A stretch of DNA of 64,000 bases, from NCBI RefSeq assembly GCF_016775005.1, contig NZ_JAEUXI010000003.1, positions 62,001 to 126,000 on the forward strand. The letters are read 5' to 3'. This document shows positions 34,675 to 42,571 of the stretch, one piece after another (positions within the stretch are counted from its first letter, which is position 1; every line of letters starts with the position of its first letter). The position numbers were made by a program, and so were the translations under genes. The notes beneath the pieces are model-generated. The model saw nothing but the letters and a program-made list of their open reading frames with translations, was not told the origin of the DNA and searched no databases. The stretch comes from Streptococcus suis (GTDB lineage: Bacteria; Bacillota; Bacilli; Lactobacillales; Streptococcaceae).

Positions 34675-35166
34675 ATGGAACTAAGAAGACCAACTGTGGC
34701 AGATAAGGAAACGATTTTGGATATGTTGGCCGAGTTTGAAGCAGCAGGCTCTGCTATGGACGGAGGCTTTATCTCCAAAGATGTGGACTTTGAAGACTGG
34801 ATTTTGCGAAACCAAGATTATGAAGCAGGCCTAAACCTACCAGACGGTTTTGTTCCTTCCATTCAATATGTATCATTTGACCAAACAGGTCGAGCCCTTG
34901 GTTTTCTTAGTTTACGCCTACGGCTCAACGATTTCCTGCTCAATAAAGGCGGTCATATTGGCTATTCCATTCGCCCGACCGAGCGTGGAAAGGGCTATGC
35001 CAAGGAACAACTGCGACTCGGTTTGCAGGAAGCTGCAACCAAAAATATTTCCAAGGTCCTCGTGACCTGCTCGACAGACAATCAAGCCAGTCGCCGCACG
35101 ATTATATCCTGTGGCGGTAGCCTAGAAGATGTCCGCGAAGGAGTAGAGCGTTACTGGATTGGCTAA
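34675..35166 (+). CDS. GNAT family N-acetyltransferase in the nrd cluster
   Basis: Protein of 163 residues. The acetyl-CoA pyrophosphate loop reads GYSIRPTERGKGYAKEQL, preceded by LGFLSLRLRLNDFLLNKGGHIG and followed by VTCSTDNQASRRTIISCGG. ATG at 34675 has GGAGG nine bases upstream; the track-length frame extends into the previous gene and is rejected. An acetyltransferase just before nrdG is recalled from other streptococci; its substrate is unknown. Confidence 0.85.
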   Translation: MELRRPTVADKETILDMLAEFEAAGSAMDGGFISKDVDFEDWILRNQDYEAGLNLPDGFVPSIQYVSFDQTGRALGFLSLRLRLNDFLLNKGGHIGYSIRPTERGKGYAKEQLRLGLQEAATKNISKVLVTCSTDNQASRRTIISCGGSLEDVREGVERYWIG

Positions 35167-35181
35167 CAGAAGGAGGTAGCT

Positions 35182-35754
35182 ATGACGGAAAAGAGCTGGA
35201 ACAATCCCAAACCAGGCGAGTGGAAGAGTGAGGAGCTCAGTCAGGGACGGATTATGGACTACAAGGCCTTTAATTTTGTGGACGGCGAAGGCGTGCGGTG
35301 CTCCCTCTATGTCAGCGGCTGCCTCTTTCACTGCCCCGGTTGCTACAACGTTGCCACCTGGTCCTTCAAGGCCGGGATTCCCTACACCAAGGAGCTGGAA
35401 GATCGCATCTTAGCAGACTTGGCTCAGCCCTATGTACAGGGTCTGACCCTCTTGGGTGGCGAGCCCTTTCTGAACACAGGTACGGTCCTCCCACTCGTCA
35501 AGCTAGTTCGGGAGGAATTGCCAGACAAGGATATCTGGTCCTGGACAGGCTACACATGGGAAGAATTGATGCAGGAAACGCCAGACAAGCTAGAGCTACT
35601 CAGTCATTTGGATATTCTCGTAGATGGCCGCTATGACAAAAGCAAACGCAACCTCATGTTGCAATTTAGAGGCTCTTCCAACCAACGCATCATTGATGTG
35701 CAAAGGTCGCTCAAACAAGGAAAGGTAGTTATTTGGGAGAGGTTGGAGAAATGA
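35182..35754 (+). CDS. nrdG: anaerobic ribonucleotide reductase activating protein NrdG
   Basis: Radical-SAM iron-sulphur protein of 190 residues. The cluster-binding CLFHCPGC (CxxxCxxC) stands near residue 47, after the FNFVDGEGVRCSLYVSG lead. LLGGEPF is the SAM-binding glycine motif. It generates the glycyl radical on NrdD. AAGGAGG precedes the ATG. It is the last gene of the nrdD cluster and is followed by a terminator. Confidence 0.95.
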   Translation: MTEKSWNNPKPGEWKSEELSQGRIMDYKAFNFVDGEGVRCSLYVSGCLFHCPGCYNVATWSFKAGIPYTKELEDRILADLAQPYVQGLTLLGGEPFLNTGTVLPLVKLVREELPDKDIWSWTGYTWEELMQETPDKLELLSHLDILVDGRYDKSKRNLMLQFRGSSNQRIIDVQRSLKQGKVVIWERLEK

Positions 35755-35804
35755 TGGGTATTCATTTATCTCCCAGATAATTTGAGCTAAAAGCAAACAA
35801 TAAT

Positions 35805-35843
35805 AACCAGTTGTCCTCTTTGCCTGGGCAGCTGGTGTTTTTT
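35805..35843 (+). terminator. nrdG terminator
   Basis: ACCAGTTGTCC and GGGCAGCTGGT pair with G-T pairs around an 8-base loop, followed by a T run. Confidence 0.75.
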
Positions 35844-35878
35844 GATCAAAGATGACCAAATAGACATTTTGACATGCA

Positions 35879-35901
35879 AAAAGCCTTGCAGGACAAGGCT
35901 T
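35879..35901 (-). terminator. terminator of tRNA-Lys / 6S RNA transcription
   Basis: On the minus strand AGCCTTG and CAAGGCT pair around TCCTG, then TTTTT, 17 bases after the tRNA end. Confidence 0.8.
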
Positions 35902-35917
35902 CGGAGATATATGAAAA

Positions 35918-35990
35918 TCCTCCCTGTAGGGATCGAACCTACGACCCACGGATTAAGAGTCCGCTGCTCTGCCAGCTGAGCTAAGGAAGG
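35918..35990 (-). tRNA. tRNA-Lys (anticodon CUU)
   Basis: Read on the minus strand the 73 bases fold as a tRNA. The acceptor CCTTCCT pairs with AGGGAGG (one G-T pair), the D arm is GCTC/GAGC, the anticodon loop ACTCTTAAT holds CTT, and the T arm is GTAGG-TTCGATC-CCTAC. CCA is not encoded. It lies directly downstream of the probable 6S RNA on the same strand. Confidence 0.95.
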
Positions 35991-35995
35991 GCAAA

Positions 35996-36192
35996 ATAAA
36001 AATGCTGTATTGGTACCGGTTATTCAAAGATTGTATTGATCCCGCACGCTAAAAGCAGGTGGGTGACGTGTTTCTGACTTAGTTGCTTCTGGGTGAACCA
36101 GCCTGCATACTGTCAAAAGATCTTTGTCTCCCTAGTAATACAAAAATAGTCGGTCAACACATAGGTATGAATTCGTATACCACAGCAGTTCT
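35996..36192 (-). ncRNA. ssrS: probable 6S RNA
   Basis: About 195 bases on the minus strand with no frame, between rarA and tRNA-Lys. The ends pair (GCTGT with ACAGC and GGTA with TACC), a further stem TTGTATT/AATACAA lies inside, and GCAGG/CCTGC closes the apical part; together these give one long interrupted hairpin with internal bubbles, the 6S shape. Upstream on that strand TTGATT and TAATAT are 16 bp apart near 36210-36240. 6S genes lie near rarA in other Firmicutes as I recall. 6S RNA binds housekeeping RNA polymerase in stationary phase. Confidence 0.7.
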
Positions 36193-36266
36193 TATTTATG
36201 ATTTAATATTACCATATTTTTTGGAAAAATCAAGAGAAAATCGGCAAAAAATGTAAGCGGTGTCGC

Positions 36267-36290
36267 AAAAAACTAGTTGCGCTAGCTTTT
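36267..36290 (-). terminator. rarA terminator
   Basis: On the minus strand AAAGCTAG and CTAGTTTT pair (one G-T) around CGCAA, followed by T, just after the rarA stop. Confidence 0.6.
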
Positions 36291-36294
36291 GAGG

Positions 36295-37569
36295 CTAACT
36301 TTTCCCTTTCAGTTGTTTGATTTTTTCTTGGGTCATGCCCAAGGCACGCTCGTATTTTCCGGTGTTGTTGGCGGTGAAGTAGTCTGCATTCAGTAACTTA
36401 TCGGGCAGGTATTGTTGGTCCACCCATTTTTCAGGATAGGCATGCGGATACTGGTAGCCAATGGCATTTCCCAGCTCCTTACTACCAGCATAATGGCCGT
36501 CTCGCAGGTGATTTGGAATAGGTAGATGACCGTTTTTCCGTAAATCAGCCAGAGCTGCATCCATAGCTAGATAGGCAGAATTGGACTTGGGAGAAAGAGC
36601 CAAATCGACTACTACATTGGCAATCAAAATGCGTGCCTCTGGAAATCCGATTTTCTGGGCAGCTTCAAGGGCAGTCACCGTATGAATCTGAGCCTCTGGA
36701 TTGGCCAAGCCGATGTCTTCATAGGCAATGACCGTCAAGCGACGAGCCAGACTAGGCAGGTCTTCCGCCTCAATCAAACGGGCGGCGTAGTGGAGGCTGG
36801 CATTGACATCGCTGCCTCGAATAGCTTTTTGCAGGGCTGAGAGAATGTCGTAGTGGGCATCGCCGTTCTTGTCCATGCTGATGTAGGACTTTTGCAGGCT
36901 ATTTTCCACAGCGTCTAGATCAATGTGGCGACTACCGTCGTCACTTTCCTTGGTCGATAGCACAGCCAGTTCTAGCGAATTGTAAGCAGCACGAAGGTCA
37001 CCGTTGGTAGCATTAGCTAGGAAGTCCAGAGCCTCAGGCTCAATGGTAACAGGAAAATCAAAACCGCGTTCGCTGTCTGTCAGAGCCAGTTCCAAGGCTT
37101 GTCGGATGTGGCTGGTTTGCAAAGGCTGCAATTCAAAAATCTGTACCCGACTGCGAATGGCAGGTAAAATTGAGAAGAAGGGATTTTCAGTCGTTGCCCC
37201 AATCATGATGATATTGCCATTTTCCAAAAGAGGAAGCAGAAAGTCCTGTTTGGTCTTGTTGAGGCGATGAATCTCATCGAGCATGAGGACCAGGCCACCA
37301 GAAAACTTGGCTTCTTCAGCGATTTCCTGCAGGCGTTTTTGGTTGTCGGTCGTGGCATTAAAGGTCCGAAAGGCATACTTGGTCGTACCAGCAATGGCGG
37401 ACGCAATCGAGGTCTTGCCAATCCCCGGCGGACCGTAGAGAATCATGGATGACAGCATATTGGCATCAATCATGCGACGGATAATCTTTCCAGGACCGAC
37501 TAGGTGTTCTTGACCGATGACATCATCAATGGATTTGGGCCGCATACGAAGGGCGAGATTGGCTGGCAT
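36295..37569 (-). CDS. rarA: replication-associated recombination protein RarA (MgsA) ATPase
   Basis: AAA+ ATPase of 424 residues acting at stalled replication forks. RMRPKSIDDVIGQEHLVG opens the clamp-loader-like module, Walker A is GPPGIGKTS, Walker B is LMLDEIHR, and ATTENPFFS is sensor 1. The C-terminal domain includes SDVNASLHYAARLIEAEDLPSLARRL and ends near LPDKLLNADYFTANNTGKYERALG. AAGGAAG precedes the ATG. It diverges from a MazG-like gene; the probable 6S RNA follows it. Confidence 0.95.
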   Translation of the reverse strand: MPANLALRMRPKSIDDVIGQEHLVGPGKIIRRMIDANMLSSMILYGPPGIGKTSIASAIAGTTKYAFRTFNATTDNQKRLQEIAEEAKFSGGLVLMLDEIHRLNKTKQDFLLPLLENGNIIMIGATTENPFFSILPAIRSRVQIFELQPLQTSHIRQALELALTDSERGFDFPVTIEPEALDFLANATNGDLRAAYNSLELAVLSTKESDDGSRHIDLDAVENSLQKSYISMDKNGDAHYDILSALQKAIRGSDVNASLHYAARLIEAEDLPSLARRLTVIAYEDIGLANPEAQIHTVTALEAAQKIGFPEARILIANVVVDLALSPKSNSAYLAMDAALADLRKNGHLPIPNHLRDGHYAGSKELGNAIGYQYPHAYPEKWVDQQYLPDKLLNADYFTANNTGKYERALGMTQEKIKQLKGKS

Positions 37570-37638
37570 AGGCTTCCTTTCAGTGCATTTATGGTATAAT
37601 CATTATACTACAATTTTAGGATTTGGAGAGAAACGAAG

Positions 37639-37974
37639 ATGGCGGAGTTGACGGTGAGTGTTTTGGAAGAATACTTGCGTGACCACTATGGGACGACAGT
37701 TCCGGAGCAAAGTCTCTTTATGAAATTAGTGGAAGAAGTTGGTGAAGTGGCAGAGCTACTGAATCAACGTGCAGGCCGCAAGATGATGGATGGCGAAGAC
37801 GACAGCTCTGCTCGTCTGGCAGAAGAATTAGCTGATGTTATTCACTATGCTGTAGCCTTGGCGGCGGTGAATCAACTAGATTTAACCAAGTCCATTTTGG
37901 AGAAAGACAAGCAGGCTTCCGTCAAATACGGTCGAGAAATAAATTTATTGGAATTTATAGAAAAGAGGAAATAG
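37639..37974 (+). CDS. MazG-like nucleotide pyrophosphohydrolase
   Basis: All-alpha NTP pyrophosphohydrolase of 111 residues. KLVEEVGEVAELL and ARLAEELADVIHYAVALA carry the ExxE...ExxD metal-binding pattern of the MazG/dUTPase-like superfamily. It probably removes aberrant nucleotides, but the substrate is not known. The ATG follows GGAGAG; an extended -10 (TGGTATAAT, about 37590) lies upstream. It ends two bases before the DUF3013 gene. Confidence 0.85.
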   Translation: MAELTVSVLEEYLRDHYGTTVPEQSLFMKLVEEVGEVAELLNQRAGRKMMDGEDDSSARLAEELADVIHYAVALAAVNQLDLTKSILEKDKQASVKYGREINLLEFIEKRK

Positions 37975-37975
37975 A

Positions 37976-38446
37976 ATGGCAAAACATGGCTTTTTAGATG
38001 TGCTGGAAGCGGCACTGGACAAACATTTTACTTACGATTACGAGCTTAATTGGGACAAGAAAAACCACGCAGTTGAGTTGGCTTTCATCTTGGAAGCACA
38101 GAACGCGGCTGGGATTGAAACGGTGGACGATGAAGGTAATGCCTCTGCGGAGGATATTTTCCTAGAGGAGTATGTCCTTTTCTACAACCAGGACAAGTCT
38201 CGCTTTGACGAGGAAGACTACTTGGTCGCTCTGCCATTTGACGCCAAGAAGGGCTTTTCAGCAGAGTTTCTGACCTACTTCGCAGGTTTTCTCAAGGACA
38301 CTGCCGACCAAGGTTTAGATGACCTCATGGACTTTTTGGCGGACCCAGAAGCCCAAGAATTTGTAATTTCTTGGGACGGTGAGGCTTTTGAAAAAGGCAG
38401 AGCAGACTTGGTGGAAGGGGAGTTTTACCCATATCCGAGGTATTAG
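37976..38446 (+). CDS. DUF3013 family protein
   Basis: Acidic cytoplasmic protein of 156 residues, starting MAKHGFLDVLEAALDKHFTYDYELNW, with FLEEYVLFYNQDKSRFDEEDYLVALPFDAKKGF in the middle; this matches DUF3013, found before prmA in streptococci. The start overlaps a GAGGAAATAG site just after the MazG-like stop. Function unknown. Confidence 0.82.
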   Translation: MAKHGFLDVLEAALDKHFTYDYELNWDKKNHAVELAFILEAQNAAGIETVDDEGNASAEDIFLEEYVLFYNQDKSRFDEEDYLVALPFDAKKGFSAEFLTYFAGFLKDTADQGLDDLMDFLADPEAQEFVISWDGEAFEKGRADLVEGEFYPYPRY

Positions 38447-38481
38447 GAGAAGTGAAGTAATATGGTGAAGAGGGAAACGTG

Positions 38482-39468
38482 ATGAAAGAGATTACAGCAG
38501 CTATCCTAGGGGCAATTATGGCATTTTGGGTTTCCAATCAAACACTGAGTGATTCCTTAGATACAAAGTCTGGTTGGCGTGAAAAATTGTTTGCAGTTGC
38601 TTCAAAATATGAGTTGACATTAGATGATGCACAGACAGTGAGAACAGCTCTTAGGATTTTTCCGAATTTTGAAAAGGTGGAGGAATATTCTTTTACATGG
38701 TTTAGTAATATTATGATTGTTCATTTGGATAAGTATATTTTGAATAGTGAAGTTGTTACAGTGGAGGATGATAAATCTTCTACTACAAACGGACAAATTA
38801 AGGTAGGAGGATTATCGTTATTTGAGAAGTCTGAGGCAACTGTCCAAAAGTCTAAAAAGTTGAATACGATGAACTCTCAGTTTGTTCGATTGTTTGCTAT
38901 GTTTTTACTCAAGTATCATTTTGATTATAGAAGTACTATGGGGGCAAAAGATTATTTGTTTTGGTTTAATAGGGAAAATAAAAATAAGCGGTATAGTCGT
39001 TTGGTAGAAGAAACTTATGAGAATTATAGGAAATTGCTTAAAAAATGGGGAGGAAGGATACAAATGGCAAATTCAACTCAATCTCAAAATTCAAAGTCAG
39101 AGGCAAATGGAGCTTGGGTGACAGGTTGGCTGGTAGGCTGCTCAACTTTATTTACTTTATTGATGATACAGGGACTATTTTTTGCCAACAGCAATGAAAA
39201 ATTGTCCAGAAATGTTCAATTTTTTGATTTAAGACTAGGTGATATATTTAATCTTGATAATCTCGTTAATCTCGTTAATCTCGTTAATCTCGTTAATCTC
39301 TTATTAGTGCCTGTAATACTATTTATTCTTGCAATAGCCATATCTATACTTTCTGGTAAGGTTGTCAATAGAAGTAACGATAACAATTTGGTGCATACAA
39401 CAGAGCAAGACGATCTGAAAACGATATGGGAAAGTATCTATAATCAAGAAAATGCTCAATCAGATTAG
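38482..39468 (+). CDS. unknown membrane protein with a 9-bp tandem repeat
   Basis: Protein of 328 residues that I do not recognise. One hydrophobic segment lies at the N terminus (ITAAILGAIMAFWVSN). A hydrophilic middle region (about 20-205) follows, then two membrane segments (GWLVGCSTLFTLLMIQGLFF and LLLVPVILFILAIAISIL). Between these lies a NLV repeat coded by the tandem DNA repeat at 39261-39300. Its base composition is clearly more AT-rich than the flanking genes, and it splits the DUF3013-prmA neighbourhood, so it was probably acquired. ATG at 38482 follows AGAGGG; GTG at 38479 is possible. Confidence 0.7.
   Translation: MKEITAAILGAIMAFWVSNQTLSDSLDTKSGWREKLFAVASKYELTLDDAQTVRTALRIFPNFEKVEEYSFTWFSNIMIVHLDKYILNSEVVTVEDDKSSTTNGQIKVGGLSLFEKSEATVQKSKKLNTMNSQFVRLFAMFLLKYHFDYRSTMGAKDYLFWFNRENKNKRYSRLVEETYENYRKLLKKWGGRIQMANSTQSQNSKSEANGAWVTGWLVGCSTLFTLLMIQGLFFANSNEKLSRNVQFFDLRLGDIFNLDNLVNLVNLVNLVNLLLVPVILFILAIAISILSGKVVNRSNDNNLVHTTEQDDLKTIWESIYNQENAQSD
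39261..39300 (+). repeat. 9-bp tandem repeat inside the unknown membrane gene
   Basis: Four exact copies of TCTCGTTAA plus TCTC, preceded by degenerate units. Being a multiple of three it encodes repeated Asn-Leu-Val, and copy-number change would alter protein length without shifting frame. Confidence 0.95.
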
Positions 39469-39542
39469 TTATAAGTTGGCTTGTAATTAAGTAAACTGTA
39501 TTGAAGCGTTTGGGAAAATGAAATTTACAAAAGGAAACAAAC

Positions 39543-40496
39543 ATGAACTCATGGCAAGAATTAACCATTCACGTTCATCGTGATGCAGAAGAAGCAGTTT
39601 CAAATCTGATGATTGAAACGGGCAGTCAGGGGGTGGCAATTAGCGACTCGGCTGACTATGTGGGACAGGAGGACCGTTTCGGTGAACTCTATCCCGAGGT
39701 GGAGCAGTCGGATATGATTGCGATTACGGCCTATTATCCTGACTCTGTGGATATTGAGGAAGTTAAGGCAGACTTGGCGACTCGCTTGGCGGATTTGACC
39801 GGCTTTGGCTTGGAAACTGGTCAGGTCAGCCTAGAAAGTCAGGAGTTGGCAGAGGAAGACTGGGCGGACAACTGGAAGAAATACTATGAGCCAGCCCGCA
39901 TTACCCACGATTTGACCATTGTGCCATCTTGGACCGACTATGAGGCGACTGCTGGTGAGAAGATTATCCGCCTGGATCCAGGCATGGCTTTCGGTACGGG
40001 CACCCACCCGACGACCAAGATGAGCCTCTTTGCTCTTTCTCAGGTCTTGCGTGGTGGCGAAACGGTCATTGACGTCGGCACAGGCTCAGGCGTCCTCTCC
40101 ATTGCAAGTTCTCTCTTGGGTGCTAAGGAGATTTATGCCTATGACTTGGATGAAGTGGCGGTGCGTGTGGCCCAGGAAAACATTGACCTCAATGCCCATA
40201 CGGGTAACATCCATGTCGCGGCAGGCGACCTGCTTCGTGGCGTTGACATTGAAGCGGAAGTCATCGTTGCCAATATCTTGGCGGATATTCTCATCCATCT
40301 GACCGAGGATGCCTACCGTCTGGTCAAGGACGAGGGTTACTTGATTATGAGCGGTATCATTGCGGACAAGTGGGACATGGTGCGAGCATCTGCGGAGGCG
40401 GCTGGCTTCTTCCTTGAGACCCACATGATTCAGGGTGAGTGGAATTGCTGTATCTTCAAGAAAACCGCTGACCGCTCAGGTGTGATTGGAGGCTAG
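39543..40496 (+). CDS. prmA: ribosomal protein L11 methyltransferase
   Basis: SAM-dependent methyltransferase of 317 residues. The N-terminal substrate domain begins [23 protein letters not shown]. Then [16 protein letters not shown] and [20 protein letters not shown] form the SAM-binding core, and ANILADIL stands for the catalytic-site motif. AAAGGAAAC precedes the ATG. It is followed after one base by rsmE, an order common in Firmicutes. Confidence 0.95.
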   Translation: MNSWQELTIHVHRDAEEAVSNLMIETGSQGVAISDSADYVGQEDRFGELYPEVEQSDMIAITAYYPDSVDIEEVKADLATRLADLTGFGLETGQVSLESQELAEEDWADNWKKYYEPARITHDLTIVPSWTDYEATAGEKIIRLDPGMAFGTGTHPTTKMSLFALSQVLRGGETVIDVGTGSGVLSIASSLLGAKEIYAYDLDEVAVRVAQENIDLNAHTGNIHVAAGDLLRGVDIEAEVIVANILADILIHLTEDAYRLVKDEGYLIMSGIIADKWDMVRASAEAAGFFLETHMIQGEWNCCIFKKTADRSGVIGG

Positions 40497-40497
40497 G

Positions 40498-41244
40498 ATG
40501 CAGCAGTATTTTGTCAATGGCAGAGCACCGCAGGGCATTTTCCAGATTAAGGATAAGGACACTGCTAAGCATATGTTTTCTGTTATGCGTTTGCAGGCAG
40601 ACGACCAGATTGTCCTGGTCTTTGATGACGGCATCAAACGCTTGGCGCGGGTAGTGGACAGCCAGAGCCAATCTGTTGAAATCATCGAAGAACTAACAGA
40701 CAATGTTGAATTACCTGTTTCCGTTACCATTGCTATGGGCTTTCCCAAGGGCGACAAGCTCGAATTTGTCGCCCAAAAGGCAACAGAGTTAGGCATGGCA
40801 GCCCTCTGGGCCTTCCCAGCGGATTGGTCTGTGGTCAAATGGGACGGTAAAAAGTTAGCCAAAAAAGTAGAAAAGTTAGAAAAAATTGCCCAAGGAGCAG
40901 CGGAGCAAAGCAAACGCAATCGCATTCCAGCTGTTCGTTTATTTGAGAAAAAATCGGATTTCCTAGCCCAACTAGCAGGATTTGACCAGATTATCTTAGC
41001 CTACGAAGAGGCTGCCAAAGAAGGCGAACAAGCCAACCTGGTGAAAATCTTATCTGGCTTAGAAGCTGGCCAATCAGTCCTTGTCATCGTCGGTCCAGAA
41101 GGAGGCGTGTCGCCTGAGGAAGTAGCTGCATTTGAAGGAGCAGGAGCGGTCAAGACAGGCCTAGGTCCACGTATCTTACGAGCGGAAACGGCTCCACTTT
41201 ATGCTCTTTCTGCCATTAGCTACGCGACGGAATTGTTGAGGTAG
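40498..41244 (+). CDS. rsmE: 16S rRNA m3U1498 methyltransferase RsmE
   Basis: SPOUT-class methyltransferase of 248 residues. Features are the N-terminal PUA-like part (MQQYFVNGRAP, HMFSVMRLQADDQI), the knot motifs VIVGPEGGVSPEEV and LGPRILRAETAPLYALSAISY. ATG at 40498 is preferred because GGAGG lies inside the longer frame from 40486. One base separates it from the prmA stop, so the genes are coupled. Confidence 0.94.
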   Translation: MQQYFVNGRAPQGIFQIKDKDTAKHMFSVMRLQADDQIVLVFDDGIKRLARVVDSQSQSVEIIEELTDNVELPVSVTIAMGFPKGDKLEFVAQKATELGMAALWAFPADWSVVKWDGKKLAKKVEKLEKIAQGAAEQSKRNRIPAVRLFEKKSDFLAQLAGFDQIILAYEEAAKEGEQANLVKILSGLEAGQSVLVIVGPEGGVSPEEVAAFEGAGAVKTGLGPRILRAETAPLYALSAISYATELLR

Positions 41245-41247
41245 TCC

Positions 41248-41964
41248 ATGTTTGCCTTAGGTACGATTATCAATACCTTGGCCATTGCCCTAGCAGGTTT
41301 GCTAGGGTCTTGGTTTGGACATTTACTAAAAGAACGCCATCAATCGGGGTTGACGATGGCGAGTGGTGTTGCTATTCTCTTTTTAGGGATTTCAGGAACG
41401 CTGACAGGTCTTTTAAGAGTGGAAAATGGTCAACTGGTTACCCAGAATACCATGCTCTTTGTACTCAGTTTGGCTTTCGGTACTTTCTTAGGAGAAGTGC
41501 TTCATATCGAAGGCTGGTTTGAGCGCTTGGGTATCTGGCTGCGTGAAAAGTCTGGCAATGGTCAGGATTCACAGTTTTTAGATGCTTTTCTAACCGCATC
41601 CCTGACGGTCTGTATCGGTGCCATGGCCATTATCGGCTCTATCCAAGACGGCTTGACGGGGGATTATACCCTTCTCGCCATTAAGAGCATTCTGGACTTT
41701 ATCATCATCTTTATCATGACGGCCAGCTTGGGCAAAGGGGCTGGCTTTTCAGCAGTACCGGTCTTGATTTTTCAAGGCTCTGTGACTCTTTTGGCGCGCT
41801 TGATTGAGCCTTTGATGACGGATCAGGCCCTTGCCAATCTCTCCTTTATCGGCTCCGCCCTCATCTTCTGTGTCGGCGTTAATATCATTTGGGACAAAAA
41901 GATTCGCGTGGCCAATATGCTACCGGCTATTCTCATTGCGGTGATTTGGAGCTATTTTGCATAA
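41248..41964 (+). CDS. DUF554 membrane protein
   Basis: Membrane protein of 238 residues with about seven hydrophobic segments, starting MFALGTIINTLAIALAGLLGSWFG, with SLTVCIGAMAIIGSIQDGL in the middle; this is the DUF554 pattern. Some members are suggested transporters but none is defined. It starts three bases after rsmE and reads as the end of the prmA-rsmE operon, followed by a terminator. Confidence 0.85.
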   Translation: MFALGTIINTLAIALAGLLGSWFGHLLKERHQSGLTMASGVAILFLGISGTLTGLLRVENGQLVTQNTMLFVLSLAFGTFLGEVLHIEGWFERLGIWLREKSGNGQDSQFLDAFLTASLTVCIGAMAIIGSIQDGLTGDYTLLAIKSILDFIIIFIMTASLGKGAGFSAVPVLIFQGSVTLLARLIEPLMTDQALANLSFIGSALIFCVGVNIIWDKKIRVANMLPAILIAVIWSYFA

Positions 41965-41966
41965 GA

Positions 41967-41990
41967 AAACCAGGATTTCCCTGGTTTTTA
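41967..41990. terminator. bidirectional terminator
   Basis: AAAACCAGG and CCTGGTTTTT pair around GATTTC between two converging genes and serve both. Confidence 0.85.
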
Positions 41991-42512
41991 CTGTTTTCGT
42001 TCAAACTGCAAGAGGCTGACCTGTCCCAAGCCCTTCCAGACCTCCTCGACTTGCCCGACCTGTTGAAAGTCATTTTTCAGGAGCACTTGCTGAGAAGCTT
42101 GATTTTCCGGCAGGACAAAGGCGGTGATTGTTTTTATTTGGCATTCGTCTAGTAGGAAATGGCAGAGCAGACTGACCGCTTGGCTGGCCAGACCACGATT
42201 CCAGAAGGCATGGTGAAGCCGATAGCCAATGGTCACCGACGCAGCCCGTTTCTTGTAGTCAAAAACTTCCAAAACGCCAATCAATTTCCCTTGGTGTTCC
42301 AGCCCCAAGAACAAACGCTTTTTCTTATCAAAATCCCTCTGAAAATGCCCAATGCGTTTGCGGAGGGTTTCTTTGTTTTGCGTGGAAGTGTTAGGGGTCA
42401 TCTGAAAGTGAATGAGATTGGAGTAGATTTCCCACAAGTCATCAAGGTCTGTTTCCTCGATTTTCCGCAGTTGGAAGGAGGCGGCTTGTAGAGTAGGGAA
42501 GGTGTCAAACAT
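41988..42512 (-). CDS. GNAT acetyltransferase (RimJ/RimL-like)
   Basis: Protein of 174 residues. FQLRKIEETDLDDLWEIYSN opens the fold; the acetyl-CoA loop region reads VTIGYRLHHAFWNRGLASQAVSLL, and VLPENQASQQVLLKNDFQQVG is the usual end. ATG at 42512 follows GAAAGGA; the longer frame from 42533 starts inside a hairpin. Substrate unknown. Confidence 0.85.
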   Translation of the reverse strand: MFDTFPTLQAASFQLRKIEETDLDDLWEIYSNLIHFQMTPNTSTQNKETLRKRIGHFQRDFDKKKRLFLGLEHQGKLIGVLEVFDYKKRAASVTIGYRLHHAFWNRGLASQAVSLLCHFLLDECQIKTITAFVLPENQASQQVLLKNDFQQVGQVEEVWKGLGQVSLLQFERKQ

Positions 42513-42526
42513 GGTTGTCCTTTCAA

Positions 42527-42556
42527 AAGACAAGAGCTTGGGTGACCCAAACTCTC
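42527..42556 (-). terminator. sntA-side terminator
   Basis: On the minus strand AGAGTTTGGGT and ACCCAAGCTCT pair with one G-T, then TGTCTTTTG, between the LPxTG gene and the GNAT gene. Confidence 0.65.
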
Positions 42557-42571
42557 GACTTTTATCTATGT

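Noticed and set aside
39241-39302. CRISPR-like repeat
   Set aside because: The units are 9-bp direct tandem copies with no spacers and lie inside a reading frame.
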